Source of the DNA: Bradyrhizobium sp. 186
GTDB taxonomy: Bacteria > Pseudomonadota > Alphaproteobacteria > Rhizobiales > Xanthobacteraceae
Direction of reading: 5' to 3'
DNA length: 64,000 bases
NCBI RefSeq assembly: GCF_023101685.1
Contig: NZ_CP082164.1
Span: 8,680,001-8,744,000 of the forward strand
Shown here: positions 18,198-28,256 of the stretch, piece after piece
Position numbering within the stretch: position 1 is the first letter of the stretch
Layout of the letters: the number at the start of each line of letters is the position of its first letter
The notes under the pieces: model-generated
Told to the model about the DNA's origin: nothing
Seen by the model: the letters and a program-made list of their open reading frames with translations, nothing else
Database searches by the model: none
Made by a program: the position numbers and the translations under genes

Positions 18198-18479
18198 ATG
18201 AAAGCTCGTGCGCTTGTCGCCTGGAATGTGCGCCGGATCCGCGTAGATCGCGGTGTTCCGCAAGAGCGGTTGGCGTACGATGCCCGCATTGACCGCTCCT
18301 ATATGGGCGGTATTGAGCAGCAATCGAAGAACCCGACGATTGATCTTCTCGACCGTATCGCGGCAACGCTTGACGTTCATGTGTCTGAATTTTTCATCCA
18401 ACCACCCAAAGGCGCGGCGCCACCAAAGACCTTACGTAAAGGTCGCAAGCCCGCGCGTTCCCGTCGCAAGACGAAATAG
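18198..18479 (+). CDS. XRE-family transcriptional regulator
   Basis: 93 residues. Residues 8-62 form a lambda-repressor-like helix-turn-helix (NVRRIRVDRGVPQERLAYDA, then DRSYMGGIEQQSKNPTIDLL and DRIAATLDVHVSEFF). The C-terminal 25 residues are strongly basic. This exact type, starting MxARALVAWNxRRIR, sits beside the DUF2285 genes in many rhizobial integrative elements and is likely a repressor of element genes. It resembles the QseC-type small XRE repressors of Mesorhizobium islands in size, but identity with QseC cannot be shown. Intact. Confidence 0.82.
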   Translation: MKARALVAWNVRRIRVDRGVPQERLAYDARIDRSYMGGIEQQSKNPTIDLLDRIAATLDVHVSEFFIQPPKGAAPPKTLRKGRKPARSRRKTK

Positions 18480-19280
18480 CACGCATCCCCTGAGAGCTAC
18501 CTATGACACGAGGAGTCTTGGCGACAGTTCTGCTTGAGTTGAACGTCGCGTAAGTTGCCAGAAGCAGAGACGCTTCACGCGAAATAATTCCTTAGCAGCT
18601 TGCGACATACAACGCTATCAGCGATTCAGATCCTGGTCAGCCTACTCCATTGCGGTGTTCCCGCTCGAAATCGCAAGGACGCTAGGCCAACTGCATCGAT
18701 CCCTAACTCTCGGACGGGCATGCAAGAGGCGCTCAAGGACGCGGAGGCAAAAGAGCCTCGGCTGAGCGAAGATTCATCGGCAGCTTGGACGAGTCGTGGA
18801 CCCAAAAGGAGGTCCCGCCGAACATTTGCTTGGCTCTGAAACCCTGCGGCTAGCGGCACGAACGAAGTAGTCCGCGAAACACCTGACCGCTCCACTCAAG
18901 CCGCAACCTCCTAGCGGTTGTGATTCCTTCGACGGAACATATGCGGCCGAGAGATTCCTATGAATTTTTTTCAAGCTCCTGCCACATGCACTGCGAGCGT
19001 CCTTGATAGCGGTCCGCTCATTCTGTCGGATCCGTTGGAGAGAGCATCAACGAGTCCCTGACGGCGGCAGGGCACGTTTGCTCGTTTCCAGCAGAAGCGA
19101 AAGTGGATCTGCCTTCCCTAGAGTTGGTAGCGGGACTTGCTTCGTGTTTGCTGTAGACTTCCATGGAGATCGACGATCGGTTCGCGACTGAAGCGCCGCG
19201 ATTGGTGACGGCGATCTGCCACGATCGTTCGTGATGACTACAATCCTGAGGCGGTAATGACGGGGTAGACTCATGGACTT
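18480..19280. other. Intergenic stretch, 0.8 kb
   Basis: No coding sequence with family features seen on either strand. It separates the ICE module from a small conserved gene. Confidence 0.4.
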
Positions 19281-19544
19281 ATGGTCATGAAGCTTGTCGA
19301 ATATCCTTCCGGAAGCTCCGCCGGGTCGACCGTCTTTGTTGGCAAGAATCGTTTTGGAAACTGGGTCGTCCGCGAGCAGAATGGTATTTTCGGAGGTCTG
19401 TTCGCGAGCCGCGCGCAAGCGCTCAAATACGCACTCTGTGAGAATGGCCAACATCCAGAAGCTATCCTCGAGGTATCTCGCGAGATCGACGTCTTTTACC
19501 GCAGTCCGCATGAGGCGAAAATCGGCGCAATTGAGCAAGGGTAG
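19281..19544 (+). CDS. Small conserved hypothetical protein
   Basis: 87 residues (85 if the second ATG at 19287 is used). The centre, VGKNRFGNWVVREQNGIFGG followed by LFASRAQALKYALCENGQHP, follows a pattern common in short Bradyrhizobium and Rhizobium proteins, where a strand-rich N-terminal half precedes one amphipathic helix. No membrane segment or catalytic motif. Function unknown. It stands alone, with empty sequence on both sides. Confidence 0.65.
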   Translation: MVMKLVEYPSGSSAGSTVFVGKNRFGNWVVREQNGIFGGLFASRAQALKYALCENGQHPEAILEVSREIDVFYRSPHEAKIGAIEQG

Positions 19545-20123
19545 TAGCTTTTCGCGAAAACAGACCGCTACGCCCTTATGAGCATGTCGCTTGGCTGTAG
19601 CACGACTACGAGCAGCGAAAACGGGGTCGTCGGTCTTGCGCCAAGAGGACGGGAACCAAATCGCATCTTCGTCGAACACGGTCGCCGCGGGTTCACGCAG
19701 GCCATATCCCGGAAGGAATTCTGAACTGGTTGGGATGCCTTCGACCCTTGACTCCGAGCTGTCGATATCAGCCCATTGATTGCAACTCAACAAAGGCACG
19801 ACGGTAGCGCTCGTGCCATCGGAGCTGGTCAGGGTCGAAAACATCGCGAGCGCGGCTGAGGTGTATCGCTTCATCAGGCATTGGATCGGACTGTATTTGG
19901 AGTGGCCGAGCGCCTCATGGCGAGGTCCTGGACGGGTGCTCAGCGTGTGCAGCGGAGTGCGGACGAGCCACCACCAGGCGATGGACCAGGTCATCACCGC
20001 TACTATCCCACCTGGATATCGCCGGCCCTCGCTTCGCCACCCTGGATCACGGTCGGACGGCAATCTTTGGCCGAAGATCATCTTAACGGCAGGAAACCAA
20101 AAAGCATTGCCAAGACAGTGCGC
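19545..20123. other. Intergenic stretch, 0.58 kb
   Basis: Lies between the small conserved gene and the end of the aminotransferase gene. A long open frame crosses it on the minus strand (to 20081) but its translation has no family features and it overlaps the small conserved gene, so it is not accepted as a gene. Confidence 0.4.
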
Positions 20124-21500
20124 TCATTTGCGTACCGTTATCGCACCCAACATGTCTTGATGGCTCTCGAGAAAGCCTGCGAACACATCCACGATGAACT
20201 CAGCGTCGGTGCGCGCCATCGACGTCGAAATCGATGCGGCAGCACCATACGGCAGGATGATGCCATTCTCCGCAAAGAAGCGTGTGAGCTCCTTCATTAG
20301 AGTTACTCCGGCAGGCGTGGGATAACTCTCGCGATAGTCATTCGGAGCTTCTGCCTGCGGATGAATGCGGAAGAGCGAAGCGGCTCCCGTAACATACAGC
20401 GGCGCAGCCAGGTTCGAGATGGCCCGGCCAATCCCGTCACGAACAATGTCCCCAAGCATCTCCAGACGTGCAAAAGCGGCATGATCTAGATGCCGCATGG
20501 CGGTCAGCCCCGCGGTCATGGATAGAGGATTGGCGGAAAACGTACCGCCTTGCGGAAGCAGCGGCCGACCCGCTGAGGCATCAAATACCTTCATTACGTC
20601 CTCGCGACCGCCGATTGCTCCAATCGGCAACCCGCCACCGATGATCTTGCCCATGGTGATGACGTCCGGAGCAAGGCCGTAACGTGCGGAAGCACCCTGG
20701 AAACTCTGCCTGAGATTGAGGACCTCATCAGCGATGACAAGAATGCCGTTTTTGAGGGTCGCTTCCTGCACGGCAGCGAAGAATTCAGGCTTCGGCGCAA
20801 TGAGGCCGCCGCGGCTCGGCATAGGATCCAGAATGACAGCGGCCAGATCGTGCGCATTTGACGATATCAAGCGGCGCGCGCCTTCAACATCATTGAAGCG
20901 GAGCACAACGACTTCATCGAGCACGCTCGCAGGCATCCCGCGATAGAAGGCCGTGGACTTGGGCTCGATTGCGTCACCCCAATTGTCCGGTGCCGCCGCT
21001 TGACTGACCTCGACCCAATCATAGGCACCATGATAGGCGCCCTCGAGCTTGGCAATCTTCGAACGTCCGGTGAAGGCTCGCGCAGCTTTGATCGCAAACA
21101 GCACGGCCTCAGTTCCCGTATTGACGAAGCGAACGCGATCAATCCGCGGAATGCGGCCGCAAAGTAGTTCGGCGAGTTCGATCTCGCTCTGCGTCGGATT
21201 TGCGAAGCAGCTACCGCGCTGGAGTTGATGGGTTAGTGCTTGGACGACGGGGCCGAAGGCATGTCCGTGGATCAAGGTCGTGAAGTTGCAATTAAGGTCG
21301 AGAAACCGGCGGCCGTCCACATCGAACAAATAGCTGCCCATCCCACGATCGATGTAGAGTGGAGTTGGATCTCGCTCAATCGTCACTCGCGAAGTGCCGT
21401 CTGGGAAAACCTTTTGCGCGCGGGCAAAGCTTTCGTTGGACCGCCGGCTAGCGCGCGATAATCCGGCCACCGTACTGGAACCTGCAATCTCTTGGTTCAC
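20124..21500 (-). CDS. Class III aminotransferase, glutamate-1-semialdehyde aminomutase-like
   Basis: 458 residues from a GTG at 21500, chosen because AGGAGG lies five bases upstream; the open frame extends further but without a signal. Family blocks: RAQKVFPDGTSRVTIERDPT, FDVDGRRFLDLNCNFTTLIHGHA, VRFVNTGTEAVLFAIKAARA, the PLP aspartate in LVIADEVLNLR and the Schiff-base lysine in ITMGKIIGGGLPIGAIGG. Length matches HemL-type enzymes, but it stands in a cluster with a CoA-transferase, SDR and alpha-oxoamine synthase rather than with tetrapyrrole genes, so a specialised amino-group transfer or 1,2-shift on a small-molecule intermediate is more likely than haem synthesis. Intact. Confidence 0.87.
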   Translation of the reverse strand: MNQEIAGSSTVAGLSRASRRSNESFARAQKVFPDGTSRVTIERDPTPLYIDRGMGSYLFDVDGRRFLDLNCNFTTLIHGHAFGPVVQALTHQLQRGSCFANPTQSEIELAELLCGRIPRIDRVRFVNTGTEAVLFAIKAARAFTGRSKIAKLEGAYHGAYDWVEVSQAAAPDNWGDAIEPKSTAFYRGMPASVLDEVVVLRFNDVEGARRLISSNAHDLAAVILDPMPSRGGLIAPKPEFFAAVQEATLKNGILVIADEVLNLRQSFQGASARYGLAPDVITMGKIIGGGLPIGAIGGREDVMKVFDASAGRPLLPQGGTFSANPLSMTAGLTAMRHLDHAAFARLEMLGDIVRDGIGRAISNLAAPLYVTGAASLFRIHPQAEAPNDYRESYPTPAGVTLMKELTRFFAENGIILPYGAAASISTSMARTDAEFIVDVFAGFLESHQDMLGAITVRK

Positions 21501-22242
21501 CACAACCTCCTCGATTTCCTTCGCATTTTTGCTGAGTTGCCGGACCGACACCTGTTGAAGTGCCGACTTTCGACACCTGTTATTGGGGAACTGGTCCGGA
21601 GCGTCGCTCTTGTGTAATAATGAGGCCAATATGAGCATCGCGGCGACCGAGATAACTTAAACTAGAATAGCTGCCTGTCCCAAACCGCTGCCATTCGGCG
21701 TGTGCTCTCACTTTTCAAGATGAGCTGGGTACGTCCTAATCTGGGAGCCCCGATGGTAACAACTGCTGGCAGGCGCGCCTCGCGCGTCGCTGTAATAGCC
21801 GCTTTGGATCGCGGGTGAGTGTCATCACTTGGCGGCTGCGTCTGTCACAGGCTCCGCTGGTGCCCTCAGACTAGCTCATCACAGCCTTTACGGCGAATAG
21901 CTGACTTACCGTACACATTAACAATGAATCGAGATACTACCTACTCTGGTGAGATGAGAGCCGTCTCGCTACGCATCGGCTTGAAGCTGCACCAGACAAA
22001 AGAGCCGCCTACTCGTTTTATGCCCCACCGGTCGTCGAATTCTGACTTGCGACAAATTGTTCTCTTCGGTCGCAGCATTTGGCGCAGAGCTAACTTTCAC
22101 GTGCAGTGGAGTACTTCTGGGGTATCGCGCTGCAGAGCACTGAACAAGAGCGCCACGATGAATCTCTGGCTTCCAAGCCTGAGAGTTCGTTGGTCGGATC
22201 TAGTGTTGATTTTTCAACCTTGCGATACCGTCTTTGTTTTTG
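21501..22242. other. Intergenic stretch, 0.74 kb
   Basis: Separates the CoA-transferase and aminotransferase genes, so the latter may have its own promoter. No gene recognised. Confidence 0.4.
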
Positions 22243-24687
22243 TTAGCCCCCTTCTGAAAGCATCACTGAACCGATGATACCCTCCTTGGCCAAGTCCGCG
22301 ATCTCTGTGTCGGAAAGCCCAAGAAGACCTGATAGAACCTCTGTGTTGTGTTGTCCAAGCGTCGGTGCCGCTGAGCGGATTGCATAGGGCCCTTCACCTT
22401 CCCGAATCGGCATGGACGGCTGTGGATGCCGGCCGATGAAAGCGCGCTCAATTTCTTGCAGATACCCGCGCGACCTAAGATGCCGATCGCTGAGCAGATC
22501 AATTGGAAGGCGGGCCACGCCGGCCGCAATCCTTGCGGCCTGCAACTCGGACATCGCCTGGTCGGCGTCGCGGGCGATCGTCCAGCCTTCGATCTCTCTC
22601 TCGATCAACTCCTCGATATCGCGGCGATCTTCCGCAGATCTCAGCGATGCGTCCATGGCCCAGTCTGGCCGCCCAATAAGTCTGGCAAGTCTCTGCCACA
22701 TGTCCTGGTCGGTGGCGGCTACCACGATCCAATTGTCCTCACCTGCACACCGAAAGCAGCCATGCGGCACAAACTGCGGATGTCGATTGCCGTATCTTAT
22801 CGGCAAGGACCCGTCGATCGAATGGAGAATGATCCATGGCGCTGCGAAGGGTATCATGCATTCGATCTGCGCAAGATCAATGAACTGCCCAAGCCCTGTG
22901 GTGCGGGCGTGAATAAGCGCAACCAGAACTGCAGCGCAGCCGTTCAACCCACCAACGGCATCTCCAAATGCTACGTGGCTCATCACAGGTGGCCCGTTGG
23001 TCTTGCCCACCACGCTCGGCAACCCAGAGCCTTGCTCGAGAGTCGAGCCGTAGGCGCGGCAAGTGCGACAGACGCTGTTCGTGCCAAAGGCCGACATCGA
23101 CATCATGACAAGGCGAGGGTTGAGCGCTCTGAGCACGTCGTAGCCAAGCCCGAGCTTTGGCAGCACATCGGCCGAATAATTGTCGACGACAATATCGGCT
23201 TCCCCTGCAAGCCGCTTCGCAAGAGTGCGGCCCTGCTGCCGCGTCAGGTCAAGGGTAATGCCGCGCTTATTGCGGTTCGCCATGCAGAAGCGTGCCGTCT
23301 TTTCATACATTTGCTCCTCGATGTAAGCAGCACGCCGGTCAACGCCGCGCCACCAGTCCGGATACTGGATGGCTTCTATCTTGATGACGTCCGCACCGAG
23401 ATCAGCCAGCGTGCGCGTACACAGCGGGCCCGCCCAGCCCATCGAGAAGTCAACCACCCGAATTCCCTGCAGTGGCGCCCCGCCTGCATCGTTGCAGCCC
23501 GACGATACCGACGCAGTACCGGTGAGGCGCCTTCCTGTATTCGCGAAACTCTGCTGCTCGCCTGGAGCCGGAACCTTGCCGCCCCGACGCGGCGGCGTCA
23601 GTGTCAGCCTCTGCATCGAGCCCGGCGTCTGGCCCTCTTCTTCGCCAAGCAGGACAGGCACGATTGCACCGCGCTCCCTCTTCTCCGCATCCTGCAGCAG
23701 ATCGGACATATCGGGTGCCGGAACGATCGGGATCTTGCGTTTCAATCCTTCCGCAAGCCACTCGTGCGCTGTGCGCGTTTTCAGCCTCGGAATGAAGTGT
23801 CTCTCGATCCGTTCCATGTGTTCCAGACGCCCGGTGCCGAGAACGAGAGCCGGATCGTCACGCAGTTCGGCCAGATCGAGCATGTCGCAGAAACCGCGCC
23901 ATTGTGCCGGAGTGATCGTCGTGACGCCGAGCCAACCCTTTTTGGTCTCGTAAATGCCGATCGGAAAATTTGGCCAGAAGCGGTTGATGCCAATCCGGCG
24001 CATCATGTCGCCGCGCTCATAGGCCTCGAACATCTGATACTCGCTCAGAGCGAGGCTCGATTCAAAAATACTGAGAGACCACGACCGTCTTCTCCCACCA
24101 GCTTTTTCTTCCGGAATCGTCGAAGAAGCCGCGGCGATGAAGCCCCACAGACCGGCCAGAATACCAGTCTGGAAATCCGGTGCGTGCAACGGTGGGCCCT
24201 CGACAGCTCCAGCCAACTTGATGAGGCCGGCGAGCGCGCGGACCGTCGAATCGGTTGCGGCGAATCCTGCATAGGGTCTCCCTCCGCCAAACCAGCTTGC
24301 TTCAAGGTAAGTCAACCTGGGACATCTCTGCCGAATCGCGGCAATATCAATGGAAGGGCAATCTGCGGGATCAATATCGCGCCCATCGATCAGAATGTTG
24401 CAATCTTCGATCAGTGCCGTCAGCTGCGGGATCGCGTCCGGGTCGGCGACATCAATGACCACACTTGACTTGTTAAAGTTCAGGAATGCAAACCACGCGC
24501 TTTGGCCAGAAGCCGTGAGTGGCGCGCTACCGCGGAGTGGATCTCCTCCTGGCGGCTCGACCTTCTGAACGTCGGCGCCGAAGTCGGCAAACAATCGCGC
24601 GCAATAGCTGGTCGCGGCGGAGCTACCGATCTCGACGACCCGCAGATGCGAAAACACTTCCATCGAGGGTTTCATTTTCCCCGCCAT
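22243..24687 (-). CDS. Two-domain family III (CaiB/BaiF) CoA-transferase, copy 1
   Basis: 814 residues from the ATG at 24687 with GGAG six bases upstream. Two complete CaiB/BaiF units are fused: the first from VEIGSSAATSYCARLFADFGADVQKVE (here split as VEIGSSAATSYCARLFADFG and ADVQKVE) to about residue 390, the second from VVDFSMGWAGPLCTRTLADL at about residue 415 to the end. Both keep the nucleotide-binding opening and the downstream PxxPxx-type blocks; most family members have one 400-residue unit. The reaction class is transfer of CoA between carboxylic acids; substrates unknown. A close second copy lies at 36848-39256. Neighbours suggest activation of an amino- or keto-acid. Confidence 0.88.
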   Translation of the reverse strand: MAGKMKPSMEVFSHLRVVEIGSSAATSYCARLFADFGADVQKVEPPGGDPLRGSAPLTASGQSAWFAFLNFNKSSVVIDVADPDAIPQLTALIEDCNILIDGRDIDPADCPSIDIAAIRQRCPRLTYLEASWFGGGRPYAGFAATDSTVRALAGLIKLAGAVEGPPLHAPDFQTGILAGLWGFIAAASSTIPEEKAGGRRRSWSLSIFESSLALSEYQMFEAYERGDMMRRIGINRFWPNFPIGIYETKKGWLGVTTITPAQWRGFCDMLDLAELRDDPALVLGTGRLEHMERIERHFIPRLKTRTAHEWLAEGLKRKIPIVPAPDMSDLLQDAEKRERGAIVPVLLGEEEGQTPGSMQRLTLTPPRRGGKVPAPGEQQSFANTGRRLTGTASVSSGCNDAGGAPLQGIRVVDFSMGWAGPLCTRTLADLGADVIKIEAIQYPDWWRGVDRRAAYIEEQMYEKTARFCMANRNKRGITLDLTRQQGRTLAKRLAGEADIVVDNYSADVLPKLGLGYDVLRALNPRLVMMSMSAFGTNSVCRTCRAYGSTLEQGSGLPSVVGKTNGPPVMSHVAFGDAVGGLNGCAAVLVALIHARTTGLGQFIDLAQIECMIPFAAPWIILHSIDGSLPIRYGNRHPQFVPHGCFRCAGEDNWIVVAATDQDMWQRLARLIGRPDWAMDASLRSAEDRRDIEELIEREIEGWTIARDADQAMSELQAARIAAGVARLPIDLLSDRHLRSRGYLQEIERAFIGRHPQPSMPIREGEGPYAIRSAAPTLGQHNTEVLSGLLGLSDTEIADLAKEGIIGSVMLSEGG

Positions 24688-25048
24688 CCGATACTCCGCA
24701 TTGTTACTTGCTCGCAACGCAAGCCTGCAGACGCGGCAAGCGCGGCGCCTCTTACCACGCCATTGGCGGAAGGGGCCGTACTGCAAGCCCGTGCAAAAAA
24801 GCCCTTATTCAATCCTGGCATCATCCGGACCCGATAACGTTGTTGATATTGAACATCGCGAGAAAGAGGCATAAAGCCGACACGAGGGGACCCCCGCCGC
24901 CGACTGGCATATCCGCTCCAGTCGATCCATGCTTTTCATGTTCCCGCGCGACTGTATGCCGTTTGCGCCGCGAGACAGTTGAAGACACGGTGAGCCTGAG
25001 CGAAGCCAGCATTTTAGTGTCGACGATCAAAATGCGATATGCATCGGC
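24688..25048. other. Intergenic stretch, 0.36 kb
   Basis: Between the SDR stop and the CoA-transferase start on the same strand. Nothing recognised. Confidence 0.4.
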
Positions 25049-25837
25049 TTACGCGGCGAACTCGCCGCCTGTGATATCGATGGTTGCGCCGGTGATAAAG
25101 CCCGCCATCGGCGAGGCCAGAAAGGTTACGACGTGCGCCACCTCTTCAGCAGTTCCAAAACGGCCGATTGGAATCCTGCTGAGAGCGGAGCGGTTGACCT
25201 CGGTCTCGGGTGGTCCAGTCAGATCGCTGAGAATACGCCCAGGAGCAATACAGTTGACTGTGATACCGTGTGGAGCGAGATCCCGCGCAGCAGCGCGGGT
25301 TAAGCCGACCAGCCCCGCCTTCGATGCAGCATAATGTGGCCCTGCGATCATCGGCATGGCACGCCCCGCGAGTGACCCGACATTGATAATGCGTCCATAG
25401 CCGCTCGCGATCATTGCTGGCGCCAAAAGCCGCATAAGAATAAACGGTCCGTTGAGATTGACATCGATGACCCGCCCCCATTCATCCAAGGACGTCTGCG
25501 AAAGCCAAGGTGCATTTTGGTCCACGCGCTTGGGGGAGATGCCAGCATTGTTCACCAAAATCGCTATTTCGCCCCAACGTTCCCGGATGTGGTCAACAAA
25601 TCCCTGGACATCATTGTGTCGAGTTACATCAATCCTCTCAGCATAGAGCCTATCTTCCGGGCGGCCGAGAAGATCAAGCGCGCGGTCGACATGCTCCGCT
25701 TTTGTCGCTACAAATGCTACGCGATAGCCATCGGCCACGAACCGGCGCACGATCTCGAGTCCGATCCCGCGCGCTCCTCCGGTCACAAGCGCAACGCGCC
25801 GGTCGCTTTGACCCCTGAGTTTTCCTGGCTTCGGCAT
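25049..25837 (-). CDS. Short-chain dehydrogenase/reductase (FabG-like)
   Basis: 262 residues. Cofactor motif TGGARGIGLEI at residues 19-29, acidic turn later in the second strand, NNAGISP near residue 92, catalytic Ser in INVGSLAG, and YAASK (Tyr/Lys pair) near residue 158. The end ITGATIDITGGEFAA is the standard SDR C-terminus. It would use NAD(P)H to reduce a keto group or the reverse. Between the alpha-oxoamine synthase and CoA-transferase genes on the same strand, it is a good candidate to reduce the alpha-amino ketone made by the former. That coupling is inferred from position only. Confidence 0.88.
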   Translation of the reverse strand: MPKPGKLRGQSDRRVALVTGGARGIGLEIVRRFVADGYRVAFVATKAEHVDRALDLLGRPEDRLYAERIDVTRHNDVQGFVDHIRERWGEIAILVNNAGISPKRVDQNAPWLSQTSLDEWGRVIDVNLNGPFILMRLLAPAMIASGYGRIINVGSLAGRAMPMIAGPHYAASKAGLVGLTRAAARDLAPHGITVNCIAPGRILSDLTGPPETEVNRSALSRIPIGRFGTAEEVAHVVTFLASPMAGFITGATIDITGGEFAA

Positions 25838-26026
25838 AATCAGACCGTCCCAAACAGCGTAACGAGCGAGTGGCGCCTCGCCGAGAACATTGGCGTAAGC
25901 GGTCTGGAGGCACCTTCGGCGTCGAACAATGGATCGAGACTTGACGAACTTTCATTATTCTTTCCGGCATAGGGGGATAGCAACCGTACCGGGCAGCTCC
26001 ATGAATTCGTCGGCTGACTCATTACA

Positions 26027-27304
26027 TCACCTCAGAGGGTATGGCTTTCCGGTCGTTTCGGCCACTGCTTCCAAAATGCAGTCGCACAATCGCTCTATAT
26101 CGTTGTCTTCATGATCGGCCGTAATGCACACCCGAATCCCTGCCTTTCCTTGAGCGACCGTCGGGAAGAACGTCACCGAAGTGTAGAAGCCGGCATCGAG
26201 AAGCTCTTTGGCGATTGCAATCGCCTTGGTTTCCGATCCTATTGCAATCATTCTGATGGGAAATGAATTTCCTTGCTGAGCGGTTGCAACATGATGGTCA
26301 AAGACCTTGATACGTTGCGCTAACCGCCTCTGACGATCGCCGAGTTCTGCCGATCGATGAATCTTGCACGAGCCAAGCGCCGCACCAACCGCCGCCAGAT
26401 TGGGTGGCACCGAAAACGCATAGGGGATGGAGTAGCGTCGAAACAACGCTTCGTGATCAGCCGTTCCGAGCATCACCATGCCGCCCGATGCGCCGAAGCC
26501 CTTAGCGAGCGAGGCCACTATGATCGTCCGGTCACCCAGCACTTGCGGAAACTGAGAGCGAGCAAATCCTTCGCCTTGGCGTCCGAAGATCGATATGCCG
26601 TGAGCATCGTCGATATAGAGAAAGAGCCCGTACCGTTCCTGAAGTTGGCGCAGTTCCTTGATAGGCGCGTTTCCTCCCATAGAGTAAATGCCATCGCATA
26701 CGTAAGCGACCACCGGATGTTCGCGGCACAAGCGTTCGAGAGCTTCGATGTCGTTATGCGCGATCGTTTCCAGTCGCGTTTCATCAGCAACCACCGGCTT
26801 GTGATAGGCCAAGGATATGTGCGCAAGGCGGTCGAACACGACAAGCGGTTTTCGTCCGCCTGTCAGTTGGCCCGAAGCAAGGAGGGGCATCATACCTAGA
26901 TTGGCGAGCATGACAGTGGAGAAGGCGATCACGCGTGCGCAGAACATCTCCGAGAGGGTTGCTTCAAGCTCTGCCAAGAGATCGAAATTGAGCCGCGTTC
27001 GTGCGCATGACCAGTGCAAGGACCGATGCGCCTCTATCGCGTCGATCGCGCCAGCGACGATCGCGGGATGATTGTCCAAGCCAAGGTAGGAACATCGCAC
27101 GAAATCAATTTTTTCCGGCCGACCTTCAAGCGACCCCGAGCCCAAAACAAAGACACGTCCAGTCATCGAACGTCCATGGACGGCCATGAGACCAGCCTCA
27201 TGAGCTGCATCGAAATAGGGACGGCTCTTATTGATCATGTAAGCGGTGTTCCGAAAATGTCCGGCCGGCCGACCATCCTCAGAGAGAGGGCTACGCTGTG
27301 GCAT
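26027..27304 (-). CDS. Alpha-oxoamine synthase (BioF/KBL/CqsA superfamily)
   Basis: 425 residues from the ATG at 27304, with GGAG six bases upstream. The PLP fold-type I signatures are present: FVRCSYLGLDNHP, then GIYSMGGNAPIKEL, YIDDAHGISIFGRQGEG and the lysine block VASLAKGFGASGGMVMLG. These enzymes join an acyl-CoA to an amino acid with loss of CO2, giving an alpha-amino ketone (8-amino-7-oxononanoate, 2-amino-3-oxobutyrate, sphinganine precursors, or CAI-1-type signals). No biotin genes adjoin it, so BioF is unlikely to be its role. First gene of the minus-strand cluster running to 20124. Substrate unknown. Confidence 0.88.
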   Translation of the reverse strand: MPQRSPLSEDGRPAGHFRNTAYMINKSRPYFDAAHEAGLMAVHGRSMTGRVFVLGSGSLEGRPEKIDFVRCSYLGLDNHPAIVAGAIDAIEAHRSLHWSCARTRLNFDLLAELEATLSEMFCARVIAFSTVMLANLGMMPLLASGQLTGGRKPLVVFDRLAHISLAYHKPVVADETRLETIAHNDIEALERLCREHPVVAYVCDGIYSMGGNAPIKELRQLQERYGLFLYIDDAHGISIFGRQGEGFARSQFPQVLGDRTIIVASLAKGFGASGGMVMLGTADHEALFRRYSIPYAFSVPPNLAAVGAALGSCKIHRSAELGDRQRRLAQRIKVFDHHVATAQQGNSFPIRMIAIGSETKAIAIAKELLDAGFYTSVTFFPTVAQGKAGIRVCITADHEDNDIERLCDCILEAVAETTGKPYPLR

Positions 27305-27887
27305 TTGATTCTCCGTTCTATTTGCCAAGCATGCAGATCCGACGGATCGGCTGAGAGCACGGTAGGCGCTTCCACGACCGCTCACACTGAATTCTCTACG
27401 CGCAGCTCGATCGCTTCCTTAGTTGGATAGAGACTTTATATCGGCGGGATCGCTTGAGTACCTACCAACTCGGATAGCTTAGATCTGACAGAGTCGAACA
27501 AGACGCTGAGACGGAGCCCGGACACGATAGCCACACTCCTTTCATGGATAAGATCGGAAACGAAACCGCGCACACCGAATAAACAGCGGCCACAGCTGCA
27601 GCTCTCCAAGGTCGCGGCCTGAATGTTGGTGCTTCTTGTTCGCCGACCCGGGTAGCGATGGGCAAACACTCGCCCGATTTGAATTGGGCTTAAGTGCCAC
27701 GCTGCTTGGTCTTGCGCCGAGCTGTCTGGCAGACCCGATAGCAATCCTTTTTTTGACGGAGATCGGTCGGTGCTTGCTGGGAAGCCGTAGCAGTTTTGGA
27801 GGTCGTCCGTTTCCCCCGACCATGGCTTCTGCGGCCGCGGTACGGCCGGACGCGCCATACCCAGGTGGCAATGTGCTGGCCACATAG
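27305..27887. other. Intergenic stretch before the IS3 element
   Basis: About 580 bp holding the promoter of the alpha-oxoamine synthase gene at its left end. Open frames here have random translations; no gene accepted. Confidence 0.4.
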
Positions 27888-28256
27888 TCGGGCTCGGTTG
27901 GGTCGTACAGAGCCGGCTCCGCGAATTTGAACAGGTCGGTAAGTGGAGTTTCTGCCTGACAGCGGGCACGCTGGTGCCTGCGAATCAGGAGCGACGATGA
28001 GCAGACGAGCACGCCGGAACCACACACCGGTCTTCAAAGCGAAGGTGGCACTTGCCGCCGTCAAGGGCGACCGGACGATAGCTCAGCTTGCCGAGCAGTT
28101 TGACGTCCACCCCAATCAGATTACGGCGTGGAAGGCGCAGCTGGAGGGTGGCGCTTCCGGAGTTTTTGGACCTGGCGGCGCTGCACCGGCCACGCCTGCG
28201 ATCGATGTGAAGTCGCTGCATGCCAAGATCGGGGAGCTGACGCTGGAGAACGATTC

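Noticed and set aside
19047..20081. 344-codon open frame on the minus strand
   Set aside because: Overlaps a conserved small gene on the plus strand, has no family pattern and no ribosome-binding site; length is explained by GC-rich composition.
22426..24468. 680-codon open frame antisense to CoA-transferase copy 1
   Set aside because: Exact antisense shadow of a well-supported gene, with arginine/histidine-rich random translation; the same kind of shadow appears opposite copy 2 at 37829-38656.
26027..27304. Calling the alpha-oxoamine synthase bioF
   Set aside because: Family motifs fit the whole superfamily and no bioA, bioB or bioD gene is nearby.
27436..27969. 177-codon frame left of the IS3 orfA
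   Set aside because: No family features and it crosses the proposed IS3 end; considered chance.
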